A program made the translations under genes and the position numbers. The notes beneath the pieces are model-generated. The model ran no database searches. It was not told the origin of the DNA and worked only from the letters and a program-made list of their open reading frames with translations. Shown in pieces: positions 17,854-26,392 of a stretch of 64,000 nucleotides of DNA. The stretch's first letter is position 1; each line of letters begins with the position of its first letter. Origin of the DNA: Bacteroidales bacterium (GTDB lineage Bacteria; Bacteroidota; Bacteroidia; Bacteroidales; UBA932); assembly GCA_017429475.1 (NCBI GenBank), contig JAFROX010000001.1:124001-188000 (forward strand), read 5' to 3'.

Positions 17854-19136
17854 GCATTGATCTGCGTGGAACCGACAGCAATCATCGACTCGCTGCCACG
17901 GATCACGCCGCCTATTATGGCTCCTTCGGGGAAGTTGATGTCCTTGAGGGGTTTCTTGGTGATCGGACTGCCGGGATTCGCCATATATTCGAGAATCTCG
18001 GCGTTCGATCCTGACAGGCATTTAATGGTGCGGACCTTGTTGCTGAGCGTGAATCGGAATATTCGGCCGGCTGTGATGAGTTTTTTGTTGACGACTGCAT
18101 CGACTCCCATCTCTTCGGCAAGACGGATATAGTCCAGGTTCTCCACCTCGGCAATCGTCTTCATTACGCCCAGCCTCTTGGCTGAGGCGCAGGCCAGTAT
18201 GTTCGCCTCTGAATTCGGAGTCAGGGCAAGGAAAGCGTCATAGTCCTTGATGTTCTCATCGTAGAAGAAATTCCCGCTCTTGGTGGTGTTGTTTATCACC
18301 AGCGTTTTGTTCAGCCTGGACGACAGCTCGACACAGCGGTCGGGATCGCTTTCTATGATCTTTACCTCGTCAGTGAACTTCTCTGCCTTCTCTGCCACCA
18401 TCTCGGAGATCCTTCCTCCACCCAGGATTGCAAGACGCCTGATGCGGAAATCGACCTTTCCAGCGATATTCCTCGCCAGGTCGACATTCTCTTTCTTGGT
18501 AACCACGAACACCTGGTCGTGAAGGCGGAAGCGGGTTTCACCATTGGGAATCAGGGTCTGGTCACCCCTTGAGACAGCCACGATCCTGAAAGGAGGAAAA
18601 TCCTTGTCAGTTACATATTCAAGTATGGTCTTGTCGATCAGGGGAGCATACTCCTCAAGCCTGAAGACGATGAGCTGGAGCTTGCCGTGGGCGAACTCCG
18701 CGAACTCGGATGTCTCGGCCTGCTTGATCAGTTCGAGAATTTCAGAAGCGGCTATCTTCTCGGGATAGAACAACAGGTCTATTCCCAGGTCAGTGAACAG
18801 AAGCTTATTCTCGTGGCTGAGATACTCGGCATTGTTGATGCGTGCGGTGACCTTAGCCGCTCCCATCTGCTTGGCGAGCATGGCCGCGACTATGTTTACA
18901 TACTGGTCGGAATCGGGGAATACGGAAACGAAAAGGTCAGCGGTCTTGACGCCTGCCCTTTCCAGAGTCTCTATCGATGTGGGATTGCCCTGGATGGTCA
19001 CTACGTCGGCTTCTTCGCTGATGGTGGCCAGACGGCCTGAATCGCTGTCGATCACCGACAGATCGTGGTTCTCCCCAGCCAGCATCTTTGCCAGATGACA
19101 GCCGACTTCTCCTGCTCCTGCAATAACGATGTTCAT
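17787..19136 (-). CDS. trkA: Trk potassium uptake regulatory protein TrkA
   Basis: This 449-residue cytoplasmic protein has the duplicated RCK layout. A Rossmann NAD-binding domain begins at residue 1 (MNIVIAGAGEVGCHLA), followed by an RCK_C domain, a second Rossmann domain (RLAILGGGRISEMVAEK near residue 235) and a final RCK_C ending with PLKDINFPEGAIIGGVIRG. TrkA gates the TrkH/TrkG potassium channel in response to NADH/NAD and ATP. No trkH is adjacent in this window. It follows folE by three bases on the same strand. Confidence 0.93.
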   Translation of the reverse strand: MNIVIAGAGEVGCHLAKMLAGENHDLSVIDSDSGRLATISEEADVVTIQGNPTSIETLERAGVKTADLFVSVFPDSDQYVNIVAAMLAKQMGAAKVTARINNAEYLSHENKLLFTDLGIDLLFYPEKIAASEILELIKQAETSEFAEFAHGKLQLIVFRLEEYAPLIDKTILEYVTDKDFPPFRIVAVSRGDQTLIPNGETRFRLHDQVFVVTKKENVDLARNIAGKVDFRIRRLAILGGGRISEMVAEKAEKFTDEVKIIESDPDRCVELSSRLNKTLVINNTTKSGNFFYDENIKDYDAFLALTPNSEANILACASAKRLGVMKTIAEVENLDYIRLAEEMGVDAVVNKKLITAGRIFRFTLSNKVRTIKCLSGSNAEILEYMANPGSPITKKPLKDINFPEGAIIGGVIRGSESMIAVGSTQINAYDRVAVFALPSALKDVDKFFL

Positions 19137-19139
19137 AAA

Positions 19140-19730
19140 CTATTTGCCTATAAGGGTCAGAAACTCCGCCCTGGTCTTTTCTGATTTCAGGAATATGCCC
19201 GTGAAGGCAGAGGTCGTGGTCACGGAATGCTGCTTCTGCACGCCGCGGATCTGCATGCACATATGGGCGGCCTCAATCACCACGGCCACTCCCAGAGGAT
19301 TGAGAGTCTCCTGGATGCAGTCACGTATCTGCACTGTGAGGCGCTCCTGCACCTGCAGGCGGCGGGCGAAAGTCTCCACAACCCTGGCCACCTTGCTCAG
19401 GCCGGTGATATATCCGTTGGGAATATATGCGACGTGACACTTTCCGTAGAAGGGCAGCATATGGTGCTCGCAGATTGAATACAGTTCGATGTCCTTAACC
19501 ACTACCATCTGCTTGTACTCCTCCTTGAAGAGTGCAGACTTGAGGATTTCGGCAGGGTCCTCGCCATAGCCCTTGGTGAGGAACTGCATTGACTTGGCAA
19601 CCCTGACAGGAGTCTTCAGCAGGCCTTCCCGACCGGGGTCTTCTCCAAGAAGCCTCAGTATCTCTTTATAATGGGCGGCGAGCTGTTCGGTCACCTCGGA
19701 ATCGTATTCTTCAATTTTGTTGTATGCCAT
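19140..19730 (-). CDS. folE: GTP cyclohydrolase I
   Basis: This 196-residue enzyme makes dihydroneopterin triphosphate from GTP, the first step of folate synthesis. Zinc and catalytic residues are visible in [18 protein letters not shown] (Cys and His ligands) and in [13 protein letters not shown], with the later [14 protein letters not shown] strand and a conserved C-terminal RAEFLTLI. Length matches the family. It appears to be the first gene of a folE-trkA pair. folB of the same pathway lies at 5744-6121. Confidence 0.95.
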   Translation of the reverse strand: MAYNKIEEYDSEVTEQLAAHYKEILRLLGEDPGREGLLKTPVRVAKSMQFLTKGYGEDPAEILKSALFKEEYKQMVVVKDIELYSICEHHMLPFYGKCHVAYIPNGYITGLSKVARVVETFARRLQVQERLTVQIRDCIQETLNPLGVAVVIEAAHMCMQIRGVQKQHSVTTTSAFTGIFLKSEKTRAEFLTLIGK

Positions 19731-19808
19731 AGTATTGCGAAATTACAAATTATATTTCAATTGTCTCAAGTATTCGCTATTTTAGCATAACTGACAAGTC
19801 TATACGCT

Positions 19809-20336
19809 ATGGGTATTTACACTAAAACAGGAGACAAGGGAACCACAAGCCTGGCTGACGGTTCCAGGGTAAGCAAAGCGAGCGCCAGGGTGATGGCATA
19901 CGGCGACATCGACGAACTCATCAGCCATCTGGGCATCCTTCGCAGCAAAGTGCCGGAAGACATTCCGCTGCGACGCATCCAGGTCAACCTGATGAACGTT
20001 TCTGCGCACCTCGCCACAGAGAAGTTCTGTCCGAAGCTCAAGGCGCTGGACGATGCCGAAGTCGCTTTTCTGGAGGCCGAGATAGACAGAATGACAGCCC
20101 AGCTGCCCCCCCAGAAAACCTTCCTTCTCCCGGCCGGACCGTTTGAATCGGCAGAGTGCCACGTGGCCCGCACCGTGTGCCGGCGCTGCGAAAGGAGCGT
20201 CGTCGCCATAGGAGAACTGAGGGATGTGGACCGCCAGGCCCAGATATACCTCAACAGGCTTTCTGACTACCTTTTTGTGTTGGCCAGATTCCTCTGTGTT
20301 TCAGAAGGTTGCGAAGAAGACAAATGGCTGCCTTAA
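19809..20336 (+). CDS. Cob(I)yrinic acid a,c-diamide adenosyltransferase (PduO type)
   Basis: This 175-residue protein matches PduO-type ATP:cob(I)alamin adenosyltransferases, which attach the adenosyl group to form coenzyme B12. The ATP-binding N-terminus reads YTKTGDKGTTSLADGSRVSK, and the conserved YGDIDELISHLG follows at about residue 36. The C-terminal helix has ARTVCRRCERSVV and LNRLSDYLFVLAR, containing conserved arginine and aspartate residues. It is a cytoplasmic trimer in known cases. No other cobalamin genes lie nearby. Confidence 0.92.
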   Translation: MGIYTKTGDKGTTSLADGSRVSKASARVMAYGDIDELISHLGILRSKVPEDIPLRRIQVNLMNVSAHLATEKFCPKLKALDDAEVAFLEAEIDRMTAQLPPQKTFLLPAGPFESAECHVARTVCRRCERSVVAIGELRDVDRQAQIYLNRLSDYLFVLARFLCVSEGCEEDKWLP

Positions 20337-20355
20337 CATTTTTTTATTTTTTTTA

Positions 20356-20385
20356 TTGTGTATTATAGGATTTCATATATTTTTG
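20356..20385 (+). promoter_or_regulatory. Bacteroidota-type promoter for the DUF2795 gene
   Basis: TTG (20356-20358) is followed after 19 bases by TATTTTTG (20378-20385), an exact fit to the TTG-N19-TAnnTTTG consensus. The start codon is at 20426, giving a leader of about 35 bases. Confidence 0.65.
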
Positions 20386-20425
20386 CAGCCCTTTTGTAAG
20401 AAACACAATTAAAACACAATAAGAA

Positions 20426-20647
20426 ATGTATTGGACACTTGAACTTGCTTCAAAACTTGAAGACGCACCGTGGCCTGCCACCAAAGATGAATTGATCGAT
20501 TACGCCACTCGCTCAGGAGCTCCCCTTGAAGTGATCGAGAATCTCTCAGACCTTGAAGATGACGGTGAAGTATACGACTCCATCGAAGACATCTGGCCTG
20601 ACTATCCTACCAAGGACGATTTCTTTTTTAACGAGGAAGAATATTAA
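20426..20647 (+). CDS. DUF2795 domain protein
   Basis: This 73-residue acidic protein consists almost entirely of a DUF2795 domain (WPATKDELIDYATRSGAPLE and VIENLSDLEDDGEVYDSIEDI), ending in a very acidic, aromatic tail (FFFNEEEY). It is a small, highly conserved Bacteroidota protein of unknown function with no signal or membrane segment. It has its own promoter and strong terminator, so it is likely a monocistronic, well-expressed gene. Confidence 0.88.
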   Translation: MYWTLELASKLEDAPWPATKDELIDYATRSGAPLEVIENLSDLEDDGEVYDSIEDIWPDYPTKDDFFFNEEEY

Positions 20648-20671
20648 GAGAAAACCTACTCTTATAATAAA

Positions 20672-20709
20672 AAGACAGCGGGACAAGTTTTTGTCCCGCT
20701 GTCTTTTTT
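20672..20709. terminator. Bidirectional intrinsic terminator
   Basis: A perfect 15-base-pair stem (20672-20686 with 20691-20705) with a four-base loop is followed by a T-tract to 20709 and preceded by an A-rich run. It can end both the DUF2795 transcript and the convergent GH10 transcript. Confidence 0.9.
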
Positions 20710-20725
20710 GTTTGTATTTCGACTC

Positions 20726-21976
20726 TTATTTTTTCTTCTTGAAGTCACGGACTGTGTAGTATACGGGCTTGCGCTGATACTCGCTGTCGAAAAGAAGCGG
20801 ATAGTTGTTGGCGCCGAGCCATGAATCGCGGTCGCTGAGATTCCAGAAGGTAACGCAAGAGATATTCTTCTTGTACTTGCGCATAATCTCGAAGAGATCC
20901 TCGTACTTCTTGGCCTGCTGCTGCTGGATCTCTTCAGTATATACCTGGCCTTCGCCACGGCTGAACTGAAGTCCGCCACCGGCCTCTTCGTTGATACGGA
21001 TGTCGAACTCGGTGATCTGGATATCGTCGACAAGTTCGAGATACATCTTGATGGCTGTCTCGAAATCCTCAAGGGTAGGGTTGTCAAAGATGTTGTAGTG
21101 GCCCTGCATACCGATGCCGGTGATAGGAGCGCCTTCTTCCTGGAGTTTCTTGACCATCTTGTAGATGTATGTTCTCTTGGAAGGAGTCCAGGCGCTGTAG
21201 TCATTATAGAATAGTCCGGCATTCGGATCGGCTTCGTGGGCCCATATGAATGCGTTCTTGATGAATTCATCGCCGCAGAGCTGATATGCCTGTGACTTGC
21301 GGAACATATCCTCATAAGGAGCATCGGGGTTGTTTGCGTCGCTCATAGCCTCATTGACTACGTCCCAGCAGTAGACGACATCCTTGTAACGGTTTACAAC
21401 AGTGTTGATATGAACCCTGAGTGAGTCGTAGAACTCCTGCTTGCTGGCTGCCACATATTTGGGAACCTTGGTCATCTGGACAGCGGGTGCTCCGTTGGGG
21501 CGTGCACCGCCGTTAGGACGCTGACCACCGAAGCCGGGGAAACCGCCGCGGCCGAAGGCAGGCCTCTCAACCCATACCGTGTCACCCTTCTCGTCACGCT
21601 CGACTACAGGGTTGCCGTTCTCGTCGTGTTTTGTGAACATCCAGGTTGCGAACTGGCTGTGCCATACAAGGTTGTGGCCACGCATCTTGATGCCGTGCTC
21701 ACGGCAGAAGTTTGCGATGGCATCGGCCTTCTCGAAGTTCCATACACCAGCCTGGGGATGGAGTTCGCCGGGTTTCATGCAGTTCTCAGCGGTGATGCTG
21801 TTGAACTCCTTGAGAATGATGGCTGCCTGAAGGGAGTCGGCCACGTTACGCTCGGTAACGGCGACGCCGATCTTGAAATAGTTCTTGTAAGCGTCCTTCA
21901 GACCGGGGTCCTTGGGTCCGCAAGCACTCATCAATGCTACGGAAGCGATGAGGGCGATGATTGTAAACTTTTTCAT
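20726..21976 (-). CDS. GH10 endo-1,4-beta-xylanase lipoprotein with Gly/Pro-rich insertion
   Basis: This 416-residue lipoprotein (lipidated Cys19 in LMSACG) is a GH10 xylanase cutting the xylan backbone. The fold motifs are present: FNSITAENCMKP near residue 58, RGHNLVWHSQ near residue 99, acid/base Glu209 in WDVVNEA and nucleophile Glu323 in ITEFDIRI. A low-complexity insertion rich in Gly, Pro, Arg and Asn (about residues 138-166) sits after the third strand, close to the substrate cleft. The ATG at 21976 gives a clean signal peptide; a further upstream in-frame start is rejected. It probably sits at the cell surface or periplasm. Confidence 0.93.
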   Translation of the reverse strand: MKKFTIIALIASVALMSACGPKDPGLKDAYKNYFKIGVAVTERNVADSLQAAIILKEFNSITAENCMKPGELHPQAGVWNFEKADAIANFCREHGIKMRGHNLVWHSQFATWMFTKHDENGNPVVERDEKGDTVWVERPAFGRGGFPGFGGQRPNGGARPNGAPAVQMTKVPKYVAASKQEFYDSLRVHINTVVNRYKDVVYCWDVVNEAMSDANNPDAPYEDMFRKSQAYQLCGDEFIKNAFIWAHEADPNAGLFYNDYSAWTPSKRTYIYKMVKKLQEEGAPITGIGMQGHYNIFDNPTLEDFETAIKMYLELVDDIQITEFDIRINEEAGGGLQFSRGEGQVYTEEIQQQQAKKYEDLFEIMRKYKKNISCVTFWNLSDRDSWLGANNYPLLFDSEYQRKPVYYTVRDFKKKK

Positions 21977-22005
21977 ACAATAGATTAATAATGACATTAA
22001 TGCGT

Positions 22006-22013
22006 CAAAGTTA
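22006..22013 (-). promoter_or_regulatory. -7 promoter box (TAACTTTG) before the GH10 gene
   Basis: On the minus strand TAACTTTG matches TAnnTTTG and lies 29 bases upstream of the GH10 start at 21976. No clear -33 element is seen at the right distance. Confidence 0.5.
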
Positions 22014-22075
22014 AACAAAACTCGGCAATTATGGCTAAAAACGCGAAAGTCAACGCTGCCTTAATTTTTTTTTTA

Positions 22076-22083
22076 TATTTTTG
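22076..22083 (+). promoter_or_regulatory. -7 promoter box (TATTTTTG) upstream of the small ORF and lipoprotein
   Basis: TATTTTTG fits TAnnTTTG and lies in a T-rich stretch 67 bases upstream of the small gene at 22151. The T-rich context raises the chance of a coincidental match. Confidence 0.4.
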
Positions 22084-22150
22084 GGTGCTTTTTTATCGAA
22101 AAAGAGCATTAATTGTGGATAACAGGTTGTCCGTTTTTTTTATTGAACCG

Positions 22151-22312
22151 ATGAATACGCACAACACTAACAATCTCATCCCTTATTTTGCCCCACAAAC
22201 TGATATCTTCGAAATTCAAGTTGAGAGCAATTTTATGGTTGAAAGCACGACGAACTTCTCCTCTACCTTCGATTTTGGAGAGGGCGGTGTAGAAGATGGC
22301 GGAGACATTTAA
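22151..22312 (+). CDS. Small protein upstream of a fimbrillin-like lipoprotein gene
   Basis: This 53-residue protein has no signal peptide. A central segment (YFAPQTDIFEIQVESNFM) resembles the pattern of short Bacteroidota proteins that combine a TYxxP-like start with ExxEVxxE-type strands and glycine/acidic tails, often found next to fimbrillin or surface lipoprotein genes. The tail is rich in Gly, Glu and Asp. It ends 18 bases before the lipoprotein start, suggesting cotranscription. Function is unknown and the family similarity is my own recognition. Confidence 0.55.
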   Translation: MNTHNTNNLIPYFAPQTDIFEIQVESNFMVESTTNFSSTFDFGEGGVEDGGDI

Positions 22313-22316
22313 CAAC

Positions 22317-22322
22317 GGAGGG
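22317..22322 (+). promoter_or_regulatory. Shine-Dalgarno-like GGAGGG
   Basis: GGAGGG lies eight bases before the ATG at 22331. Such a strong anti-SD match is uncommon among the genes in this window and supports that start. Confidence 0.55.
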
Positions 22323-22330
22323 CTTAGATT

Positions 22331-24031
22331 ATGATCGAGAAATTATCCTTCCGGCTGCTTCCCTTTTTTGCTACAATCCTTCTTGCAGCAGCCTGCCAGG
22401 AGTTGGAACCCGTAACTGCCACCGAGCAGGAAGCCAATCCCGTCAGCGAACGGGCGACTGTTCCATTCAGCCTCACGGTGCATACCGAGGGCACGAAAGT
22501 TTCCTATGCAGATGGAACCTATCAGTTCAAGGCTGGAGATAAGCTCCATGTCGTGGGACTTGGAGACCGCACTGATATTTATGGCGATCTGACCCAGAAC
22601 GGAAACATCTGGTCAGGTGTATTGTCCTACCTGGTTGAAAAAGGACAGCCTGCCGGCAACACTCCGTTGAAAGTCACACTCATCCATTCAGACAATACAG
22701 ATGTAAGCACTTACGCATCAGCTATAGTAGGAACCGTGCCGGAAGGAAGCACGGCTTTGCAGGAAGCAGTCGAGCATTACAGCCTGTTCACCACGAATGA
22801 TGATGAGGTTACATTGACCACCGAGGCAGCTACGCTGCACCAACGGGCCACCTTTCTGGATGTCACTGTAACATTCCTATTCGACGGTTCCCGGCCTGCC
22901 GAGGGCGGGGAAGCACTGGTGGATCTGACCACGACCCTTGGATCGACCACTGAGAAAACCAGGTTCATAGCCCTGCCGGATGGCCAGAACTTTAAAGTAA
23001 ACTTTATGGCCGTCATTCCCGGCGGACAAACCATTAGTGACTTCACACTTACAATCGGCGACAGGATGATTGAGTTCGGGAACAATTCGGCAACATTGGC
23101 ATCCAACAAAAAATACAATGTCAACCGTGAAATCGATTTTCGTCCTCAATTGGGAGATCCCCTCTGGAGTGACGGCACGTACGGCCGACTTCTGCCTGCC
23201 GATCCTGATACATACATAGTCGGAATAATAGTTTATGTAAATCATAACTATACTGATCCCGACAAGGCGGCCATTGATGATGCCATTACCGAGAAGGATG
23301 CCGGCTTCGGCCACGGCCTGGTAATGGCGCTGCATAATGCGGCGAAGGACGTGCCTTGGAGTGACTCAACAGGAAAAGTAAAATGTACCGACAATTTCGT
23401 TACGAAACCTAAACAAACTCTTCTCGCTGCTAACCTGAGTGGTTATACAAACACCAATTCCATCATCTCCACTCTGGGAGATGGAGCCGTATCGGCAGCT
23501 TCCAGGGCTAAGGCATATCCTGTAGAAGTTCCCTCAAATACCACTGGCTGGTTTCTCCCGACCATCGGGCAGTGGATGTACACAATTAGTACAGAGGGAT
23601 TTGGAGGAGTTAATCCTGTAGACGAATGGTTCACTGTAAGCGGTGGGACCAGACACAACTGGCTGAACGAAGGCAATATTTCCGGTGACCTGGTATTTGT
23701 GAAAGAATGCGATGCAGACCGTGTCAATATGATGATCAAAGTCTTGAACGATCGCCTGGAGCTTCTGAAAAACGATTTTTCAGACTATAATCTTACCTAC
23801 GACAGTTTTGGGGATCCTTCTGGTTCGAACAATATATCCGACAATTACTGGACCAGTTCGGAGAACAGCAATAACAATGCAATTCGCATGAATTTGGGAA
23901 CTGTAGAAAAAAATAATAACATTTACTATTCCACCCTAAAGGCCAGGCTTGAAGACAAGGAGAAAATTACTGTCTATACTTTAAACAACATTCAATACAA
24001 GATGAAAGTGAGGTCTTTCCTCGCCTTTTAA
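22331..24031 (+). CDS. Surface lipoprotein with fimbrillin-like N-terminus and FISUMP/DUF1566-like C-terminus
   Basis: This 566-residue lipoprotein has its lipobox at LLAAACQE. Residues about 35-275 look like a fimbrillin-type domain: TEGTKVSYADGTYQFKAGDK and GNIWSGVLSY are typical early strands, and NKKYNVNREIDF resembles the end of such domains. Residues about 290-566 are a separate domain with GWFLPTIGQWMY and DNYWTSSENSNNNA, like the C-terminal domain of DUF1566/FISUMP proteins (LPS-like, YWSSTE motif). The role may be adhesion or glycan capture, but this is inference. It is preceded by a small gene and closed by a terminator. Confidence 0.6.
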   Translation: MIEKLSFRLLPFFATILLAAACQELEPVTATEQEANPVSERATVPFSLTVHTEGTKVSYADGTYQFKAGDKLHVVGLGDRTDIYGDLTQNGNIWSGVLSYLVEKGQPAGNTPLKVTLIHSDNTDVSTYASAIVGTVPEGSTALQEAVEHYSLFTTNDDEVTLTTEAATLHQRATFLDVTVTFLFDGSRPAEGGEALVDLTTTLGSTTEKTRFIALPDGQNFKVNFMAVIPGGQTISDFTLTIGDRMIEFGNNSATLASNKKYNVNREIDFRPQLGDPLWSDGTYGRLLPADPDTYIVGIIVYVNHNYTDPDKAAIDDAITEKDAGFGHGLVMALHNAAKDVPWSDSTGKVKCTDNFVTKPKQTLLAANLSGYTNTNSIISTLGDGAVSAASRAKAYPVEVPSNTTGWFLPTIGQWMYTISTEGFGGVNPVDEWFTVSGGTRHNWLNEGNISGDLVFVKECDADRVNMMIKVLNDRLELLKNDFSDYNLTYDSFGDPSGSNNISDNYWTSSENSNNNAIRMNLGTVEKNNNIYYSTLKARLEDKEKITVYTLNNIQYKMKVRSFLAF

Positions 24032-24050
24032 GAAACAAACGGTATATAAA

Positions 24051-24088
24051 AAACACGGCAGAGCCTTCAATCTTTGCCGTGTTTTTTT
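24051..24088 (+). terminator. Intrinsic terminator after the fimbrillin-like lipoprotein
   Basis: AAACACGGCA (24051-24060) pairs perfectly with TGCCGTGTTT (24075-24084) around a 14-base loop, and the T-run extends to 24088. Confidence 0.85.
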
Positions 24089-24101
24089 ATGTTATTATGG
24101 T

Positions 24102-24109
24102 TAAATTTG
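24102..24109 (+). promoter_or_regulatory. -7 promoter box (TAAATTTG)
   Basis: TAAATTTG fits TAnnTTTG and lies 30 bases before the ATG at 24140, directly after a terminator. It probably drives the four-gene run 24140-28091. Confidence 0.5.
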
Positions 24110-24139
24110 TTTGATGTTCACCCAACAACCACCGCCAGT

Positions 24140-24922
24140 ATGAATAATTTCCTAAAATTAATTCTGACACTGCTCCTGTCCGCACTTGTTTCCTTCACCG
24201 GATCGGCCCAGAAGAAAAACGTAAAGGTCGATGTGGCAGAGGCCCTGAAAGGCTATTTCACTCCTGTCACCACCCCGTCTGCTGTCCCTGACGCGGAAGG
24301 TTTCATCCGGCGCTGGATGATTCTCGAACCCATCAGCAAGCCCAACCCTACCAACAGGGTGTTCACCGACTCATATACGCGCGAAAACCTGAGTGTAGAG
24401 TATTTCCCGAACCAGATGACTGTCATTCCAAAGGACGGTGACAAGGTCAAGGTCACAATGGAATACCAGCCCCCGGTGGATCTTACCGCAAGGCGGCCTT
24501 CAGGCGGCGGACAGAACGAGCCGAAGTTCGTAAAAGCAACCCTAGCATGGCACGCCCTTGACAGCGACCATTTCTTCGTCAAACTGTTCCGCTTCGCCAC
24601 AGGCCTGGGCAAGGACCGATACGGTGTCATTTTTTGGACTGTCACCGTCATCAACTGCGAGGAAGACATCGAGAACGTCAGGCTATCCATTGGCTCCAAC
24701 AAGGCCGCCAGATGGTGGGTAAACGGAGAAGAGTTGCTCCTGCTTGCCGGTGACCGCCATATGGGCGTCGACAGTGCCGTGTCAGACCGCATCACGCTGA
24801 AGAAAGGCCGCAACATCCTTAGAGGCGTCACGATGAACGGCCCGGGAATGAGCGAGTTCTGTGCCCGCTTCATCGACGACCACGGCAATCCCGTCACGAA
24901 CTACACCATAACCTGCAACTGA
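24140..24922 (+). CDS. Secreted protein of xylan loci, possibly carbohydrate-binding
   Basis: This 260-residue protein has a signal peptide ending SFTGSAQ. It contains EGFIRRWMILEPI, YFPNQMTVIPKDGDKVK, TLAWHALDSDHFFVKLFRF and WWVNGEELLLLAGDRHMGVD, a pattern I recall from Bacteroidota proteins that sit in xylan loci and precede or fuse to acetylxylan esterases. The C-terminal half resembles the WWVNG-type beta-sandwich seen in carbohydrate-binding or galactose-binding-like folds. No catalytic serine motif is visible, so enzymatic activity is not predicted. It is 15 bases before a GH43 gene. Confidence 0.6.
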   Translation: MNNFLKLILTLLLSALVSFTGSAQKKNVKVDVAEALKGYFTPVTTPSAVPDAEGFIRRWMILEPISKPNPTNRVFTDSYTRENLSVEYFPNQMTVIPKDGDKVKVTMEYQPPVDLTARRPSGGGQNEPKFVKATLAWHALDSDHFFVKLFRFATGLGKDRYGVIFWTVTVINCEEDIENVRLSIGSNKAARWWVNGEELLLLAGDRHMGVDSAVSDRITLKKGRNILRGVTMNGPGMSEFCARFIDDHGNPVTNYTITCN

Positions 24923-24937
24923 TAAAACCCGGCAACA

Positions 24938-26386
24938 ATGAAAAAAATAGTCATCATAGCTTCAATGCTCCTGTCGGGCATTTTGTCTTTTGCCCAGACA
25001 GGCTCTCCTTTTATCCACGATCCGTCATCCATAGTGGAATGTGACGGCAAATACTATACTTTCGGAACCGGTGGCGGCGGACTTATATCCGAGGACGGCT
25101 GGAACTGGCACGGCGGAGCTGTAAGGCCAGGTGGCGGTGCGGCTCCCGATGCAATCAAGATCGGTGACCGATATCTAGTCATCTACGGAACCACCGGCGG
25201 CGGTATGGGCGGCGGCCACGCCAGCATGATAATGACCATGTGGAACAAGACACTCGACCCGGAATCGCCCGATTTCGCTTACTCCGAGCCAGTAATGGTG
25301 CTTGAATCGCTCGTCGACGAAGATTTCAACGCCATCGACCCCGGCGTGCTGATCGGCCCCGACGGAAGGATGTGGCTCACTGCAGGCACGTATTTCGGCC
25401 ATATCCGCCAGGTCGAAATCGATCCGAAAACCGGACGCCGCGTTGAAGGCAACGAAGCCATCGACGTCGGCAGGAATATGGAAGCATCCACGATGATGTA
25501 CCGCGACGGCTGGTACTACCTGCTCGGCACCCACGGCACTTGCTGTGACGGCGTCAACTCCACATACAACATCGTGGTAGGCCGTTCCCGCAGTCCCAAG
25601 GGTCCTTTCATCGACAATGTGGGCCGCTCGATGATACAGGGCGGCGGCAAATCCGTCATCACTACCGAGGGTCGCCTCGTCGGTCCCGGACATTTCGGCC
25701 GCTATGTTGAGGAAGAAGGTGTCGAGAAGATGTCTTTCCACTGGGAGGCTGATATGGACCGCAGCGGCCGCAGCGTGCTCGGCATCCGTCCTCTCCTCTG
25801 GGAAGACGGCTGGCCGGTGGCAGGCGAGGCCTTCCGCGAGGGAACCTATGAGATCCAGTCAGTCCGCAGCGGCTATGCCCTCGAGCTCGAAGTCGACTTC
25901 GTACGCGCCCCCGGCGCAATGCGCGGACTCGGCAGGAGCAACGACGGGCAAACTGACGTCATTCTTGAGGAGCAGAAGCTCGAAGATGTCATCGGCACCT
26001 GGCCGGAAGGCGTCATCGAAGTGAGGAACGGCTATTATATGGCCCGTCCCTGGCAGAGGTGGACTGTTGTTCCCGTGCCTGAGGCCGGCGGCTATCTCGG
26101 CGGCCCTTATTACAAAATCCTCATTGCCGGTACGGAGCGGGCTCTCGCAGCCAACAGCAAGGCCGAAGTCGAGGCCGTACCTGTCTTCACCGGGGCTGAT
26201 GAACAGCTGTGGCGCATCGACCAGCTCACCGACGGCACTTTCCGCATAATGCCCAAGTCCATCCCCGGTCACAACGAGCCTTATGCCCTGATATCTCTGG
26301 GAGACAGTTCCCCCACCCTTGCACCATTCGACTTCAAAAGCGATAATTCCAAGTGGGATTTCAAATTCTTTTCACCTGTCGAATAG
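24938..26386 (+). CDS. GH43 glycosidase with C-terminal lectin-like domain
   Basis: This 482-residue protein has a signal peptide (residues 1-20, ending LSFAQ) and a five-bladed GH43 domain in residues 24-300. The three catalytic acids are in place: base Asp28 in IHDPSS, Asp134 in NAIDPGV and acid Glu182 in NMEAST. GH43 enzymes act on arabinan, arabinoxylan or xylo-oligosaccharides. Residues about 300-482 (GTYEIQSVRSGYALE and a QLWRI-like repeat) resemble a ricin-type beta-trefoil. It sits between a hypothetical protein and a GH10 gene, within one operon. Exact specificity is not predictable from the sequence. Confidence 0.88.
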   Translation: MKKIVIIASMLLSGILSFAQTGSPFIHDPSSIVECDGKYYTFGTGGGGLISEDGWNWHGGAVRPGGGAAPDAIKIGDRYLVIYGTTGGGMGGGHASMIMTMWNKTLDPESPDFAYSEPVMVLESLVDEDFNAIDPGVLIGPDGRMWLTAGTYFGHIRQVEIDPKTGRRVEGNEAIDVGRNMEASTMMYRDGWYYLLGTHGTCCDGVNSTYNIVVGRSRSPKGPFIDNVGRSMIQGGGKSVITTEGRLVGPGHFGRYVEEEGVEKMSFHWEADMDRSGRSVLGIRPLLWEDGWPVAGEAFREGTYEIQSVRSGYALELEVDFVRAPGAMRGLGRSNDGQTDVILEEQKLEDVIGTWPEGVIEVRNGYYMARPWQRWTVVPVPEAGGYLGGPYYKILIAGTERALAANSKAEVEAVPVFTGADEQLWRIDQLTDGTFRIMPKSIPGHNEPYALISLGDSSPTLAPFDFKSDNSKWDFKFFSPVE

Positions 26387-26392
26387 TAAAAT

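Noticed and set aside
22031-22150. N-terminal extension of the small protein at 22151
   Set aside because: The extension crosses a T-rich promoter-like segment and encodes a hydrophobic low-quality peptide; the downstream ATG gives the family-like start.
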